A stretch of 64,000 nt of DNA from Coriobacteriaceae bacterium (GTDB lineage: Bacteria; Actinomycetota; Coriobacteriia; Coriobacteriales; Coriobacteriaceae). A program made the translations under genes and the position numbers. Position 1 is the first letter of the stretch. Each line of letters begins with the position of its first letter. Below the pieces are notes generated by a model. The model was not told the origin of the DNA and did no database searches. It saw nothing but the letters and a program-made list of their open reading frames with translations. Where the stretch lies: NCBI GenBank assembly GCA_902362275.1, contig CABIWB010000001.1, forward strand, positions 14,116 to 78,115. Direction: 5' to 3'. Positions 24,524 to 33,495 of the stretch are shown in pieces.

Positions 24524-25765
24524 CTACTCGACCGGGATTGTCAGGTCGCCGATGGTGATGCTGACGATATCGTCGACATCGCGGATCTGGTCGAAAAGCC
24601 AGGTCTTCTGCACGACGGTTTTGTCGCCCTCCTGCCAGGACCCGTAGCCGCTGCCGATTTCCTCGGTGGTGCCGTCGGTGAAGGTCACGCTGAAGTTACC
24701 GTAGCCGGCACGGCTCTCGGAATTGGTCTCGAGGCCCGTGGGTTCGGAAGGGCCGTCCAGGGCATCGACCGTGTAGGTGACGTCCGCGCCGAGCGGGGAG
24801 ATGGCGAGTTCGTTCATGACGGCGTTGCTGCCGTTGACGGTGAACGTCTGGCCTGCGGGCAGATCGACGGAGAGGTCTTCGTAGTCGATCTTGAAGGACA
24901 TACTCCAGTCGCCGGTGGCGAGCGTCTCTGCGGGAAGGTCTCGCCCGTCTGCCTGCTTGCCCTCGGGGAAGTAGAGGAGCTTGCTGGCGTCGAAGTGCAG
25001 CGTCTCGCCCACGAGCGAGGAATCGGAGCCGGTGAGGCTCATCATCTCAACGAGTTGGATGGCGTTGTCCGAGGGGTCGGCGTCGAAGGTGTAGGAGCTG
25101 CCGTAGCCGCCTTTCACGCCAAGGCGCAGGGCGGTCAGCGCGTTGATACTGCCGCCTCCTTCGAGAAACAGATTGAAGGCGCCGTTCTCGTTCATCGTGA
25201 GCTCGTCGAATGCGGTCCCGTCATCCTTCTCGATGGTGTAGACCACCGCGTAGGCGTGGCGCATGCCGATGATGGCGTCGGCCGTAATAGTGATGCCGTT
25301 GCTCGTGCAGCTCGCGTCGATCGGTCGGCCGATGCGGTCGATGAGCTCGGTTTGCGCGGGGCCCGCGCCGAAGACCGCGGCGAGGGAGTCCGCCGCGCGG
25401 GCGAGCGTCCCCGTGGCGTACGCGGTGCCGCCGCCAACCGTGAGCAGGACGGCGATGCCGAGTGCCGCGGCGATGTGGTGCACCTTGGGACGGCGAGCAA
25501 AGGGGCGGGCCTGCCGACGACCCGTCGCGATGCGGGAGGGCTGATCGGCGCGGGCGACGGGGAGTTCCAGGATCTCGGCGGGAGCGGCTTCGCCAGTGTC
25601 CTCGGCTGAGGCGCTCGGCGCGGTCTCGTACGCGGTGGGGATTCCAATGGGGTCCGCGCTTGCCGCTTCGATGAGTCGCGCCGTCATGCGCGCCTTCTGC
25701 TCGTCGGTAAAGGAGAGTTGGTCAAGGTTGGATCGATAGGAGGTGGAATCAAAGGTCGAGCTCAT
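24524..25765 (-). CDS. DUF4179-type membrane protein, likely anti-sigma partner
   Basis: 413 residues. The cytoplasmic N-terminus (about 105 residues) includes FTDEQKARMTARLIEAA, a motif seen at the start of anti-sigma-type proteins, then one membrane helix (HHIAAALGIAVLLTVGGGTA), then a large extracytoplasmic region of DUF4179/DUF5643 type rich in beta strands. Its ATG (25765) lies inside the end of the sigma-factor gene (17-bp overlap) and follows AAGGAG, so the two are stoichiometrically coupled. By family logic it would hold the sigma factor at the membrane until a signal arrives; that is inferred from context. Confidence 0.8.
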   Translation of the reverse strand: MSSTFDSTSYRSNLDQLSFTDEQKARMTARLIEAASADPIGIPTAYETAPSASAEDTGEAAPAEILELPVARADQPSRIATGRRQARPFARRPKVHHIAAALGIAVLLTVGGGTAYATGTLARAADSLAAVFGAGPAQTELIDRIGRPIDASCTSNGITITADAIIGMRHAYAVVYTIEKDDGTAFDELTMNENGAFNLFLEGGGSINALTALRLGVKGGYGSSYTFDADPSDNAIQLVEMMSLTGSDSSLVGETLHFDASKLLYFPEGKQADGRDLPAETLATGDWSMSFKIDYEDLSVDLPAGQTFTVNGSNAVMNELAISPLGADVTYTVDALDGPSEPTGLETNSESRAGYGNFSVTFTDGTTEEIGSGYGSWQEGDKTVVQKTWLFDQIRDVDDIVSITIGDLTIPVE

Positions 25766-26345
25766 GTCGAACTCCTTCCAGGGCGGGGCGAAGTTTGGAC
25801 CGGCCGCGGCTGAGTCGCGTTGCCACGGCCGATTCGGATGCATGGACGATGGCGGCGATCTGCTTGATGGAATAGCCCTCGTAGTAGTGGAGGTAGATCG
25901 CCTCGCGGTATTCCAGGGGCAGGGCCATGACGCGCTCCAGGATGCCCTCCGCGTGGGCTTCGAGCTCGTGTTCCGTGGCTCGTCGCGGCGCGGTGGGCTC
26001 GGCGATCTCGTCGAGCGCCACGGTGTCGCGTCCGGTTTGGCGCCTCAGGAGGTCCTTCGCGGCGTTGATGGCGACGCGGATGATCCAGGCGCGCTCGTGC
26101 TCGGCCGATTCGAAGCCCTTCGTGCGGCCGAGGGCTTTAAGAAGGACCTCTTGGCAGATGTCCTCGGCATCTTGCGTGTTGTGCAGATAGGTGTAGCTCA
26201 CGCGGAGTATCGTGTCGGCATATGTCGCCACGAGTCGGTTCGCCTCCGCTTCGATCGGGCGGCTCGTCGGCTCGCCAGCCGTCTTAGGCGGCCGTTCGAG
26301 CGTTTCGCCTGCCCGTCGCGCGGCCGATGCAATCCAAGCTCCCAT
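25749..26345 (-). CDS. ECF-type sigma-70 factor
   Basis: 198 residues. Region 2: YADTILRVSYTYLHNTQDAE, DICQEVLLKAL, ERAWIIRVAINAAKDLLR. Region 4: LPLEYREAIYLHYYEGYSIK and QIAAIVHASESAVATRLSRG. I start it at 26345 (MGAWIASAARR) behind GAGGTGAGG; the longer open frame to 26519 overlaps the divergent gene and is rejected. The next gene is its presumptive membrane-bound regulator. Confidence 0.92.
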   Translation of the reverse strand: MGAWIASAARRAGETLERPPKTAGEPTSRPIEAEANRLVATYADTILRVSYTYLHNTQDAEDICQEVLLKALGRTKGFESAEHERAWIIRVAINAAKDLLRRQTGRDTVALDEIAEPTAPRRATEHELEAHAEGILERVMALPLEYREAIYLHYYEGYSIKQIAAIVHASESAVATRLSRGRSKLRPALEGVRHELDL

Positions 26346-26499
26346 GTCCTCACCTCGCTTTCTCGGGTGGTTTCGATGTGCGAGGGACCGGTTTGCGATA
26401 TCTCCCTCTATCAACAATACGTGAGCGCGCCGGAAAGTTGGCATAATTGGCTTGTGCATTTGCCTCGATTCCGTTTCGCCTGCGTGGAGAGGAGCGGAT

Positions 26500-27138
26500 A
26501 TGAATGAATCTGCGGCCATGCCGCGCGACCAGCTTTCCCGTCGGTTGGCGATTGCATGCAGGGCTTTGGCATGGGCGTCCCTTCTGCTTTGCGCGCTTCA
26601 CGCGCACGATGCGGTGGGCGCCGTGGTGCTCGTCGGTCCGTTGGTGCTTGCCCCCGCGGGATATCTGTTGGTTATGGCGATTGCCGCCGTTTCGATCGGT
26701 CTCGCGTTTGCGAGTTGGATGATCGGCAAGGCGTGGCGGGCGGCTCCCAACGAGGGGAGTGCGGCGCCCGTCCGTCCCGTTCGCGGTAGGGCCGTCCGAT
26801 GGCTCGCGAACGGCATCACGGTCCTCGCTCTGTCCGCATCCATTCTGGTGGCCGGTTTCGAGTGCCTTCTGGCGGTGCCTTATATCGCCGAGCCGACGGG
26901 TCCCGCGGGCGACCGCGTCGTGGTGGTGGAGCGTAACGTCCTTCTGGCGGGCTACGGTGACGTGTATCTGATCCCAGGAGGCTTTGGTGTGGGCAGGAAG
27001 ATCGCCGGCTACAGTGCCGACGATGGTTACAGCCCCATGGGCAACGGGACCTACGCGCTCGAGTGGCGCGGGTCAGAGCCGCACTTCACCGCATTCGGTA
27101 CCCCCGCCAATCCGGTTGTGATGTATCCCGCCGATTGA
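26500..27138 (+). CDS. Membrane protein of unknown function
   Basis: 212 residues, unrecognised. Two or three helices near the N-terminus (LAWASLLLCALHAHDAVGAV, then LVMAIAAVSIGLAFASWMIG), a basic cytoplasmic loop, another helix (GITVLALSASILVAGFECLL), then a C-terminal extracytoplasmic domain of about 85 residues. GGAGAGGAG lies upstream of the ATG. It is divergent from the sigma factor and starts a run of similarly organised unknown membrane proteins. Confidence 0.7.
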   Translation: MNESAAMPRDQLSRRLAIACRALAWASLLLCALHAHDAVGAVVLVGPLVLAPAGYLLVMAIAAVSIGLAFASWMIGKAWRAAPNEGSAAPVRPVRGRAVRWLANGITVLALSASILVAGFECLLAVPYIAEPTGPAGDRVVVVERNVLLAGYGDVYLIPGGFGVGRKIAGYSADDGYSPMGNGTYALEWRGSEPHFTAFGTPANPVVMYPAD

Positions 27139-27294
27139 TGCCGTCCCGCAGTGCCCTCCACACGCGCACCGCGCACGGCGAGCCCTTCGTTCTCTTTACC
27201 GAACCGACGCCGTGGGTTGCCCCGTCATGTGCTAGATTCGACTGAATCGTCGGCCCGGGGACGGACTGGGCCGCATCGACGTGAGCGAGGAAGC

Positions 27295-28122
27295 ATGGGA
27301 CGTTTCACCACCGCGAGGGACCGCAAGCAGGGCGCCGTCGCCATCATCGGCTGCGTCTTCCTCTTCACCGCGTTCGGCGTGCTCGTCTACGGCCGCTTCG
27401 CCACGAGCGTCGGGGCGGCGGCGCTGTACAACCGTGCGTCGGTCGGCGTCGGGTTTATCCTCTTCGGTATCTCCATGCTGTGCTTCACGCCCATGGTCTA
27501 CCTGCAGCGCATGCATCGCAGGCACGTCGACTCCGCCGTCCTCGCCCGCGAGCTCAAGGGCATCCTGCTCGGCTTTTTCTGCTACGTGGTGCCGTTCTTC
27601 CTCGCCATGGGCGCGCTCTCCTCTGCGGACAGCACCGGCGCGTTCGGGCTCGCCCTCATGGTCGCTTTCGGCGCGATTCCTTTTGTGTATCGCCGCCATC
27701 GCAAGAAGGACCCCATCTCCTACAGGCACACCGGATCCGCCGCGCTCGTGGCGTTCTGCGGCGTGTTCGCCGTCATCTCGATCGCCGGCGGCGCGTTCTC
27801 CTGCAGCGAGATGCTCGACGATCTCAACGGGGGATGGCGGCAGGAGCGCTTCGCCTTCTACGAGGCCGAGATCAACAAGCCGCGCGGCCGCGGGGCGGCG
27901 CTGTCGCCCACCACGTTCGAGGTCTCGCTCTACAGGGACGGGGAGTCGGTGGCGAACCACCGGGTGGACGCGCGCCTCAGCGTGAACGCGGCCGACTGGC
28001 CCGAGGTCGCGCTTGTCCTCGACGAGCCGATGGCCGAGGTTCGCTGGTACCCCAAGACCCGCACTCTCGTGGGCGCGCGCGACGTGGACGGCCCCGCCAC
28101 CGCGGGCGACCCGATCGAGTAG
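27295..28122 (+). CDS. Four-helix membrane protein of unknown function
   Basis: 275 residues, unrecognised. Helices at VAIIGCVFLFTAFGVLVYG, VGVGFILFGISMLCFTPMVY, LLGFFCYVVPFFLAMGAL and ALVAFCGVFAVISIAGGAF; the C-terminal 90 residues look like a folded soluble domain (FEVSLYRDGESVANHRVDAR). GAGGAA precedes the ATG. Same strand and similar architecture as the genes on both sides, so probably one transcription unit. Confidence 0.7.
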   Translation: MGRFTTARDRKQGAVAIIGCVFLFTAFGVLVYGRFATSVGAAALYNRASVGVGFILFGISMLCFTPMVYLQRMHRRHVDSAVLARELKGILLGFFCYVVPFFLAMGALSSADSTGAFGLALMVAFGAIPFVYRRHRKKDPISYRHTGSAALVAFCGVFAVISIAGGAFSCSEMLDDLNGGWRQERFAFYEAEINKPRGRGAALSPTTFEVSLYRDGESVANHRVDARLSVNAADWPEVALVLDEPMAEVRWYPKTRTLVGARDVDGPATAGDPIE

Positions 28123-28306
28123 GGGGCGGCAATGGCGCGCGCGACTGAGAGAACGGCTCCTGTGGCGGAGTCCCCTCACGCCCGGTCGACGCTCAAAAGC
28201 AGCTGTCCGGCGGGGCCGACTCTCGTCGCGTGTCAACGGCGCCTTCGTCCGGTCCGCTCGTCCGCGCGCCTGTACAGCCCGGGGGGGCTGCGGGTGCGCC
28301 CTACTC

Positions 28307-28534
28307 ATGGCCCCGGTCATGGCCGCCGCGATGGGGTTGGCGGCGCTCTCGCTCGGCATGGCCGCGCTGGCCGTCGGCGGATTGGCGATCGCCGTCGCCC
28401 TCACGGTGCTGGAGGTCCGCCGCGCGAGGGGAGGGGCCAGCGTTCGGCCCGGGTTCGCGGTCGCCGCGGGCGCCCTGTACCTGGCGAGCGTCCCGTACCT
28501 CGTGTTCTTCATCTGGCTCTGGTTCGTCGACTGA
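28307..28534 (+). CDS. Small two-helix membrane protein
   Basis: 75 residues, MAPVMAAAMGLAALSLGMAA onward, then a basic turn and LYLASVPYLVFFIWLWFVD at the C-terminus. The same frame is open upstream to 28013 but offers no start codon between 28123 and 28307, so either the ATG at 28307 is used or the 5' end has been damaged by a frameshift. Function unknown. Confidence 0.5.
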   Translation: MAPVMAAAMGLAALSLGMAALAVGGLAIAVALTVLEVRRARGGASVRPGFAVAAGALYLASVPYLVFFIWLWFVD

Positions 28535-28555
28535 CCGTTTTGGAAAGGGGCTCAC

Positions 28556-28894
28556 ATGCTCTTCTCGCTGTATAAGGCCACGCTTGATGATGAAATCAGG
28601 AGGGGTTTGGAATCCTCCGCGTATTCCGAGATGGAGATCGAGGGAGTGCGTTGCAAGTTGAGGCGCCAAATCGAGGAGCGGACGAGGGCGACGAGCAGCG
28701 TGCTCGCCCTCTTCGCCGCCTTCGACGCCATGTTGGTGATGACCAGGAGCTCCGTGCCCGTCCTCATCGCGATGCTCGTCGTCGAGGGCCTTGCCCTGTA
28801 TGCGGCATGGTATCTGCAGGCGGGCTGCCTCAAGCGGCAGTTCAACAAGGCCCTGCGGCGCGGGTATCCGGGGTTCGATCATTTGAAGCTGTGA
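28556..28894 (+). CDS. Small membrane protein of unknown function
   Basis: 112 residues. A charged N-terminal half (LYKATLDDEIRRGLESSAYS, VRCKLRRQIEERTRATS) precedes a hairpin of two helices (VLALFAAFDAMLVM and VLIAMLVVEGLALYAAWYLQ) and a basic tail. A GAAAGGGG site lies 6 nt before the ATG. It sits 22 bp after the preceding small membrane gene, in the same run. Confidence 0.7.
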   Translation: MLFSLYKATLDDEIRRGLESSAYSEMEIEGVRCKLRRQIEERTRATSSVLALFAAFDAMLVMTRSSVPVLIAMLVVEGLALYAAWYLQAGCLKRQFNKALRRGYPGFDHLKL

Positions 28895-29022
28895 GGTGAG
28901 CCGCCCGCCCGGCAATTGAAGGTGGCGGCCGCGCTTGTCTTGCCAGCTGAAACGCCGGCGCGGTGGCCGGCAATCCCGGAGGGGGTATAATCCCCTAAAC
29001 CCATAGCGAGGAGATGACCGCC

Positions 29023-29928
29023 ATGAGCAACCTTCCGACCCCGCCCGCTCCGGCGCCGGAGCCCAACCGCATCGACAACGTCTCGCCGTCGGGTGACGGA
29101 CGCTCCTCCTACTGGGGTTTGGATGCGCAGGAGACCGTTGCCGCGTATGTCAAGCGGGTGCGCGCGATCAAGGCGCAGTCCATCGCGCTGATTCTCGCCA
29201 ACCTCGTTGCGATGATCTGGTTTGTCGAGGAGGGCCACTTCGCGCTCTACCTCGTCTGCTTTGTCCTCCTGTTCGCCATCGTGCTCATTGCGCGCGTGCG
29301 CATGGGCGCACTGTTCCTCAAGCTTGGAGAGGTCGTCTCCCAGGATTGCGACCCCGCCCGCTATCGCACGGTGCTCGATGTGCTTTCCGCCCGCGACCGC
29401 TTCGGTCGCTCCGCGAACACCATCGCCATCGAGCTCGCGTACTGCGACTACCTTGAGCTCGATAGCGCCGGCGCCCTGCGCCGCCTCGAGTCCGTCACCT
29501 TCAAGCGCAAGGACAACGTCAGGTGGTTCCGAGCCATGCAGATCGAGTTTTTGAGCCGGATCGATGTGGGTGACCTCGAAGGTGCGCGCGATGTGCTGGC
29601 GAGGCTCTCGGCGTTCCGGAAGAACTTCAAGGAGGGCTCGCGCAACCGAGCCTCCGCCGACCTGCAGGTCGCCGATTACGCCGTGCTGGTGCGCCCGCCC
29701 GCCGAGTGGGACGCCGCCGACGCCGCGCGCATGCGCGAGCGCACGGCCCTGGCCGATTGCCATCAGCAGCGTGCGAACTGGCAGCTCTATCTCGCCGAGT
29801 ACGAGCTGCTGCACGGGTCTGCCGACCAGGCTGCGCGCCTGGCTGCCGATGCCTCCCTCGAGCCGCTCACACCCCGCATGGAGCGCCTGCGCGCTGAGGT
29901 CCTGTCAGGGCTGGAGGTGAGCGGGTGA
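29023..29928 (+). CDS. Membrane protein with helical repeat domain, unknown function
   Basis: 301 residues. A Pro-rich N-terminus, two helices (IALILANLVAMIWFV and FALYLVCFVLLFAIVLIARV), then about 200 residues of amphipathic helices in a tetratricopeptide-like rhythm (YCDYLELDSAGALRRLESV, LADCHQQRANWQLYLAEYEL, HGSADQAARLAADASLEPL). Start chosen at 29023 with GAGGAG 9 nt upstream; the ATG at 29014 abuts the site. Its stop overlaps the next ATG. No assigned family. Confidence 0.7.
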   Translation: MSNLPTPPAPAPEPNRIDNVSPSGDGRSSYWGLDAQETVAAYVKRVRAIKAQSIALILANLVAMIWFVEEGHFALYLVCFVLLFAIVLIARVRMGALFLKLGEVVSQDCDPARYRTVLDVLSARDRFGRSANTIAIELAYCDYLELDSAGALRRLESVTFKRKDNVRWFRAMQIEFLSRIDVGDLEGARDVLARLSAFRKNFKEGSRNRASADLQVADYAVLVRPPAEWDAADAARMRERTALADCHQQRANWQLYLAEYELLHGSADQAARLAADASLEPLTPRMERLRAEVLSGLEVSG

Positions 29929-30398
29929 TGGAATACGCCGTCTTCAGGCTCGCGATGCGATCCTTGGTCTTCCTTGTCGCGTTTGCCCTTTGCGTCTCGC
30001 ACCTCGTGCGCAAAAGGGACTTCATCGACGCCGTCTTCCGGAGCCCGGACGAGGTGAGGAAGAGCTTCAGCGGCAGGAACGACGTCCTGTTCCTGAGGGT
30101 CTTGAACATCATCCCGATGGTCGTGGCGGTCGCTACGGCGGGCTTCCTCGTCGCCGCCCTCCTCGACGTGCCCCGGATTATCGACGGGGATTACCTCGGG
30201 ATCGAGGGCGTCGCGGTCGGCCGCGCGCACGGCGGGGCGGACGTGCCGAGCGAGCGCCGGGGCATCTCGGTGCGCGACGGCGAGACCGGAGAGGTCGTCG
30301 ACCTCACGGTGTTCTCCGGCTATGTCGACGAGGGTGAGAGGCTCGCGGTGGAGTACCTGCCGCACACGGGCTACGGCGCGATCGTCGAGCGGGGCTGA
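29928..30398 (+). CDS. Two-helix membrane protein of unknown function
   Basis: 156 residues, translationally coupled to the TPR-like gene (TGATG). Helices at LAMRSLVFLVAFALCVSHLV and IIPMVVAVATAGFLVAALL; the C-terminus is a soluble beta-rich tail with a possible redox or ligand role that I cannot name. GGAGGTG lies upstream. The gap that follows (30399-30663) is AT-richer and shows weak repeats of AAGCAGG/GCTTCTGCTT but no gene. Confidence 0.65.
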   Translation: MEYAVFRLAMRSLVFLVAFALCVSHLVRKRDFIDAVFRSPDEVRKSFSGRNDVLFLRVLNIIPMVVAVATAGFLVAALLDVPRIIDGDYLGIEGVAVGRAHGGADVPSERRGISVRDGETGEVVDLTVFSGYVDEGERLAVEYLPHTGYGAIVERG

Positions 30399-30663
30399 CG
30401 GATATTTGATATGTTCGCTGACCGCATCGAAAGAGATGCTTGCGGAAGAAGCAGGCGGGCTTCTGCTTGCTTGATGCCCGAATGCTCGTCGACCTCCTGT
30501 TGGCAGCGGCTCGCAAACCGGTCTCAGATGCTTAGATCATACCGTTCATCTAATTTAAAAGCGCAGGTGAGCCGCTTGATAAGTATTTTTACGGACGCTT
30601 TCCGGTCCATGTGCTATAACCATCTGCAACATCTCCGGGGATGCATGTATCGAAGGAGGGACA

Positions 30664-31293
30664 ATGGAGGTCGGAAACCGGATTCGTCGCGAGCGGCAGC
30701 GCCTTGGGATTTCTCAAGAGGAACTTTCTCGCCGCGCATATGTATCGCGCCCAACGCTTTCGCATTGGGAAACGGGCAGGACGCTCCCTGACGCGCAATC
30801 CCTGCTGGTTCTTTCCGAGATATTCGGAACGAGCATTGATGAGCTCGTGAAAGGGGATGTTGCGGAAATGGAAGAGATGGTCGATCGCGAAGCGCGGGTG
30901 GCCATAGGTAGGACGCTCGCGCTTGCCTGCGTTGCCGTAGGTGCGGGAGTCTGTCTTGTCGCGGTCTCTTTTACCGCGCGCTATCTGGTGGGGTCCGTCG
31001 CATTTTACTCGATGACGCTTTTGGGCATGGTGATGGGCTTTACGGTGATTGCACGGGCGGGCGAGAGGGCCGTATCCGCTGCATCCGCCGCCGGGGTGCT
31101 TGCCGAGTTGGCTGCGGGCAAGTGCGCCGCTGCGGATAAGGTCGTGCTTCGTGAGCGATTGGCCCATGAGATCGCGCGCGATGGCGTGCGCGACCCATAC
31201 GCTCGCCTTGCATTGGGCGCAGCGTGTGCGGTAGATATCGCATGCATGCTCGTGTGGTTTGCGACACTTATCCGGCCTGGTTTATTTGCATGA
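30664..31293 (+). CDS. Membrane-anchored XRE-family regulator
   Basis: 209 residues. N-terminal HTH_XRE (residues about 4-58: RIRRERQRLGISQEELSRRA, YVSRPTLSHWETGRTLPDA, EIFGTSIDEL) followed by a linker and three membrane helices (ALACVAVGAGVCLVAVSF, FYSMTLLGMVMGFTVIARAG, and C-terminal ACAVDIACMLVWFATLIRP). This architecture is common in Firmicutes/Actinobacteria for membrane-tethered regulators that sense envelope or phage signals; the target is unknown. An AAGGAGGG site lies 4-5 nt before the ATG. Confidence 0.85.
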   Translation: MEVGNRIRRERQRLGISQEELSRRAYVSRPTLSHWETGRTLPDAQSLLVLSEIFGTSIDELVKGDVAEMEEMVDREARVAIGRTLALACVAVGAGVCLVAVSFTARYLVGSVAFYSMTLLGMVMGFTVIARAGERAVSAASAAGVLAELAAGKCAAADKVVLRERLAHEIARDGVRDPYARLALGAACAVDIACMLVWFATLIRPGLFA

Positions 31294-31383
31294 TGTCGCC
31301 GTGCCGCCGCACACGCATGCCTTGCGCTTGATCGGGGTCGCTATGATGGGCCTGGTTTATTTCGGAGGTCATTGGGGGCATCA

Positions 31384-31815
31384 TCAATAGCCCCAGTCGA
31401 CGACCTTCCATGGGGCGCCTTGCGAGGGCCTGGTCAGAACCCATTGCCAGCCCTCGTATCTGCCGTTCGGCGAGAAGCCCTCGTCAGCCGCCCGCCAGTC
31501 GGTCGTGAATTCGGACAGCACGACGATAAGGTCCCCTTCGCCTTCTTGCCCATGCTCGAGCATTTCGTCCAGATGGCGGGTTTCGACCTCGCTGTCATAG
31601 CGGACTTCTTCGAGCGTGCATCCCTCGAATTCCGAGGCGAACTCCGTTTCGATGGCATTGAACGCGGCGAGGATGTCGGCTTCGGTATAGCGGTCCGTGG
31701 ATTGCGCGACGCGCTCGACCGATTTCACGTCTCCACTGGAGGGGCCGACGAGCGCCATCAGGATGCCAAGGGCGGCGAGAGCGCCCGCTATCGCGACGAG
31801 AGCTGTTTTCCTGTT
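31384..31815 (-). pseudogene. Exported protein that has lost its start codon to an IS fragment
   Basis: The frame from 31815 downstream reads LNRKTALVAIAGALAALGIL, a good signal peptide, and then a soluble domain (EADILAAFNAIETEF, DLIVVLSEFTTDW, EGWQWVLTRPSQGAPWKVVD). Immediately upstream the sequence is the inverted repeat of the IS1595 copy, with a TAA in frame, and there is no ATG or GTG before the signal peptide. The internal ATG at 31758 would make 124 residues without a signal peptide. I therefore treat it as 5'-truncated. Family unknown. Confidence 0.6.
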
Positions 31816-31816
31816 C

Positions 31817-32110
31817 AGGCTGTGTTAACCCGCATATGACATGGAAATCTCCGGGTGGAACGGGTGCGGCTGCCGCCAGAGCCCGCGCCAGCTCGTCCGG
31901 TATGTCCCCGACCCCATCTGCGCCCGCAGCAGCGAGGCGGCGTCCCCGCCCCGGCGCGCCTCGCGCGCCCAGCAGAACCACGCGAGGTAGTTGGGAAGGC
32001 GCCTGGTGGACACGCCCCCGAAGCGGGCGAGGAACGCCTTGAGCGCGGAGTGCAGGGCGTTGACGCGGTTGAGCGGGGCGCGCGGGCCGGAGGAGGCGAA
32101 CCTCTCGTGG
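31817..32110 (-). mobile_element. IS1595-type element, truncated copy
   Basis: 294 bp nearly identical to 21195-21490, from the inverted repeat AGGCTGTGTTAACCCGC to CCTCTCGTGG, then abruptly different. It covers the last ~80 codons of the transposase. One base change turns the stop of copy 1 into Trp, so the frame reads 20 residues further here. Confidence 0.8.
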
Positions 32111-32166
32111 ACGCGCGCGGCAAAACGGGTACAAGCGTCACAGGACGACAGGGAGGACGGCAGGAC

Positions 32167-33186
32167 ATGGACACGACGCACCGCGACCTCGAGCGGGACA
32201 TCGAGCGCATCGACGCGATGCTGCATGCGGACGAGGCGCCGCGCGGGCGGCGGGCCGCGAAGAGCGGCGGCTCCGAGGACGAAAGCGGGCACAAGGGCGG
32301 ACGCAGAAGCGGACGCGAGGCCGCCGCGGCGCGCATCGAGGTCATCGACTTGGGCGAGGTCGACGGCCTCGGCATCGAGGACAAGGACGTCCTGCGCACC
32401 CTGCGCGAGCTCGCCACGAGCCACTCGACGTTCGCCGAGGCGTACGCGGGGTGCTTCGCCGGCTCCGTCTACCTGCCCGAGGCCCCGGGCGCCACGCGCA
32501 AGCGCGTGCGCTTCGGCTTTTACCTCGACGCCGCCCGCCTCGCGCTGCTCGGCATCGACGGCGCGTACTCCGGCACGGCCGAGGGCGCCCTCACCGACGA
32601 CCTCTCGTCGTACCCGTCGGCCCCGCGTGCCCTCTACGAGCTGCTGCGCCATCTCATCCGCGAGGACTTCCTGCGCCTCGTCGACGTCGAGGGCGAGCTG
32701 TCCGACATCGAGGAGCGCATCATCGCCGCGCCGAGCCGCCTGCGCGGCGAGGACGGCCGCATCCTGCGCCGCCGCAGGGAGCTCATGCGCCTGAACGGCG
32801 CCTACCAGCAGCTCGACGAGCTTGCCAGCACCATCGCGCAGGACGACGACGGGCTGCTCCCCCGCACCGATCGGCGGCTGTTCAACACGCTGTCCCAGCA
32901 GGCGCAGCGCCTGTCCGCGAAAGCCCAGTACCTGCGCGAATACTGCGTGCAGCTCATCGAGCTCAAGGACGCGCGGGCCGACGCCCGCCGCGACGCCACG
33001 AATCTCTACCTCACCGTCGTGGCGTCCATCTTCGTGCCCATCACCACCATCACGGGGTGGTACGGCATGAACTTCTCGAACATGCCCGAGCTGAGCTGGG
33101 AGTACGGGTACGCCACGGTCATCGCGCTGAGCCTCGTCATCATCGCGGCCGAGCTGGCGTTTTTCAAGTGGAAGAAATGGCTGTGA
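32167..33186 (+). CDS. corA: CorA-family divalent-cation channel
   Basis: 339 residues. Cytoplasmic funnel with the long stalk helix (LFNTLSQQAQRLSAKAQYLR, then VQLIELKDARADARRDATN), TM1 ending in the pore signature YGMNF, a short acidic loop (MPELSWEYGY), and TM2 ending in a basic KWKKWL. GMN marks Mg2+/Co2+ selectivity. The Gly/Lys-rich stretch at residues 22-55 is an oddity of the N-terminus. I start at the ATG 32167 behind GGGAGGA; the longer frame runs into the IS fragment. The sequence upstream was reshaped by that fragment, so the native promoter may be lost. Confidence 0.9.
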   Translation: MDTTHRDLERDIERIDAMLHADEAPRGRRAAKSGGSEDESGHKGGRRSGREAAAARIEVIDLGEVDGLGIEDKDVLRTLRELATSHSTFAEAYAGCFAGSVYLPEAPGATRKRVRFGFYLDAARLALLGIDGAYSGTAEGALTDDLSSYPSAPRALYELLRHLIREDFLRLVDVEGELSDIEERIIAAPSRLRGEDGRILRRRRELMRLNGAYQQLDELASTIAQDDDGLLPRTDRRLFNTLSQQAQRLSAKAQYLREYCVQLIELKDARADARRDATNLYLTVVASIFVPITTITGWYGMNFSNMPELSWEYGYATVIALSLVIIAAELAFFKWKKWL

Positions 33187-33348
33187 GATAGGCGCGCCCG
33201 GGTGGGGCGAGACGAGGACGCATGCGGTGTGCGCCCGGACGGTGCGCGGCACCGGACGCCGGTCCTTCCCGTCCAGCGCGCGAGCCCTCATAGATGCGCG
33301 GCGCCCGCACGCGCAGCCGCTAGCGGCGCGCGAGGAAGTTCTGGTAGG
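33187..33348. other. Intergenic, nothing recognised
   Basis: GC-rich spacer after corA with no T-rich terminator, tRNA or frame that I can support. Confidence 0.3.
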
Positions 33349-33495
33349 TGAATCTGAATCAGCCCCGTTTCCGTTGACACGTCGAGTTCCGTTTCGGCAT
33401 GATGTGCCAAACGGGGAACGGAGGCAGATATGGGACACCCATCCCCCAAGTACACCGCCGAGTTCAAGCAGCGGGCGGTGGAGCTTTACCGCGAG
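33349..33495 (+). mobile_element. IS3-family fragment (left end and start of orfA)
   Basis: Starts near TGAATCTGAATCAGCCCCG and contains an ATG at 33430 for MGHPSPKYTAEFKQRAVELY, the N-terminus of an IS3-type OrfA helix-turn-helix. After about 22 codons it runs into IS21-derived sequence at about 33495. Confidence 0.65.

Noticed and set aside
28132..28575. 147-codon frame overlapping the small membrane protein
   Set aside because: The overlapping frame with two clean membrane helices is more protein-like; this one is Arg/Pro/Gly-rich.
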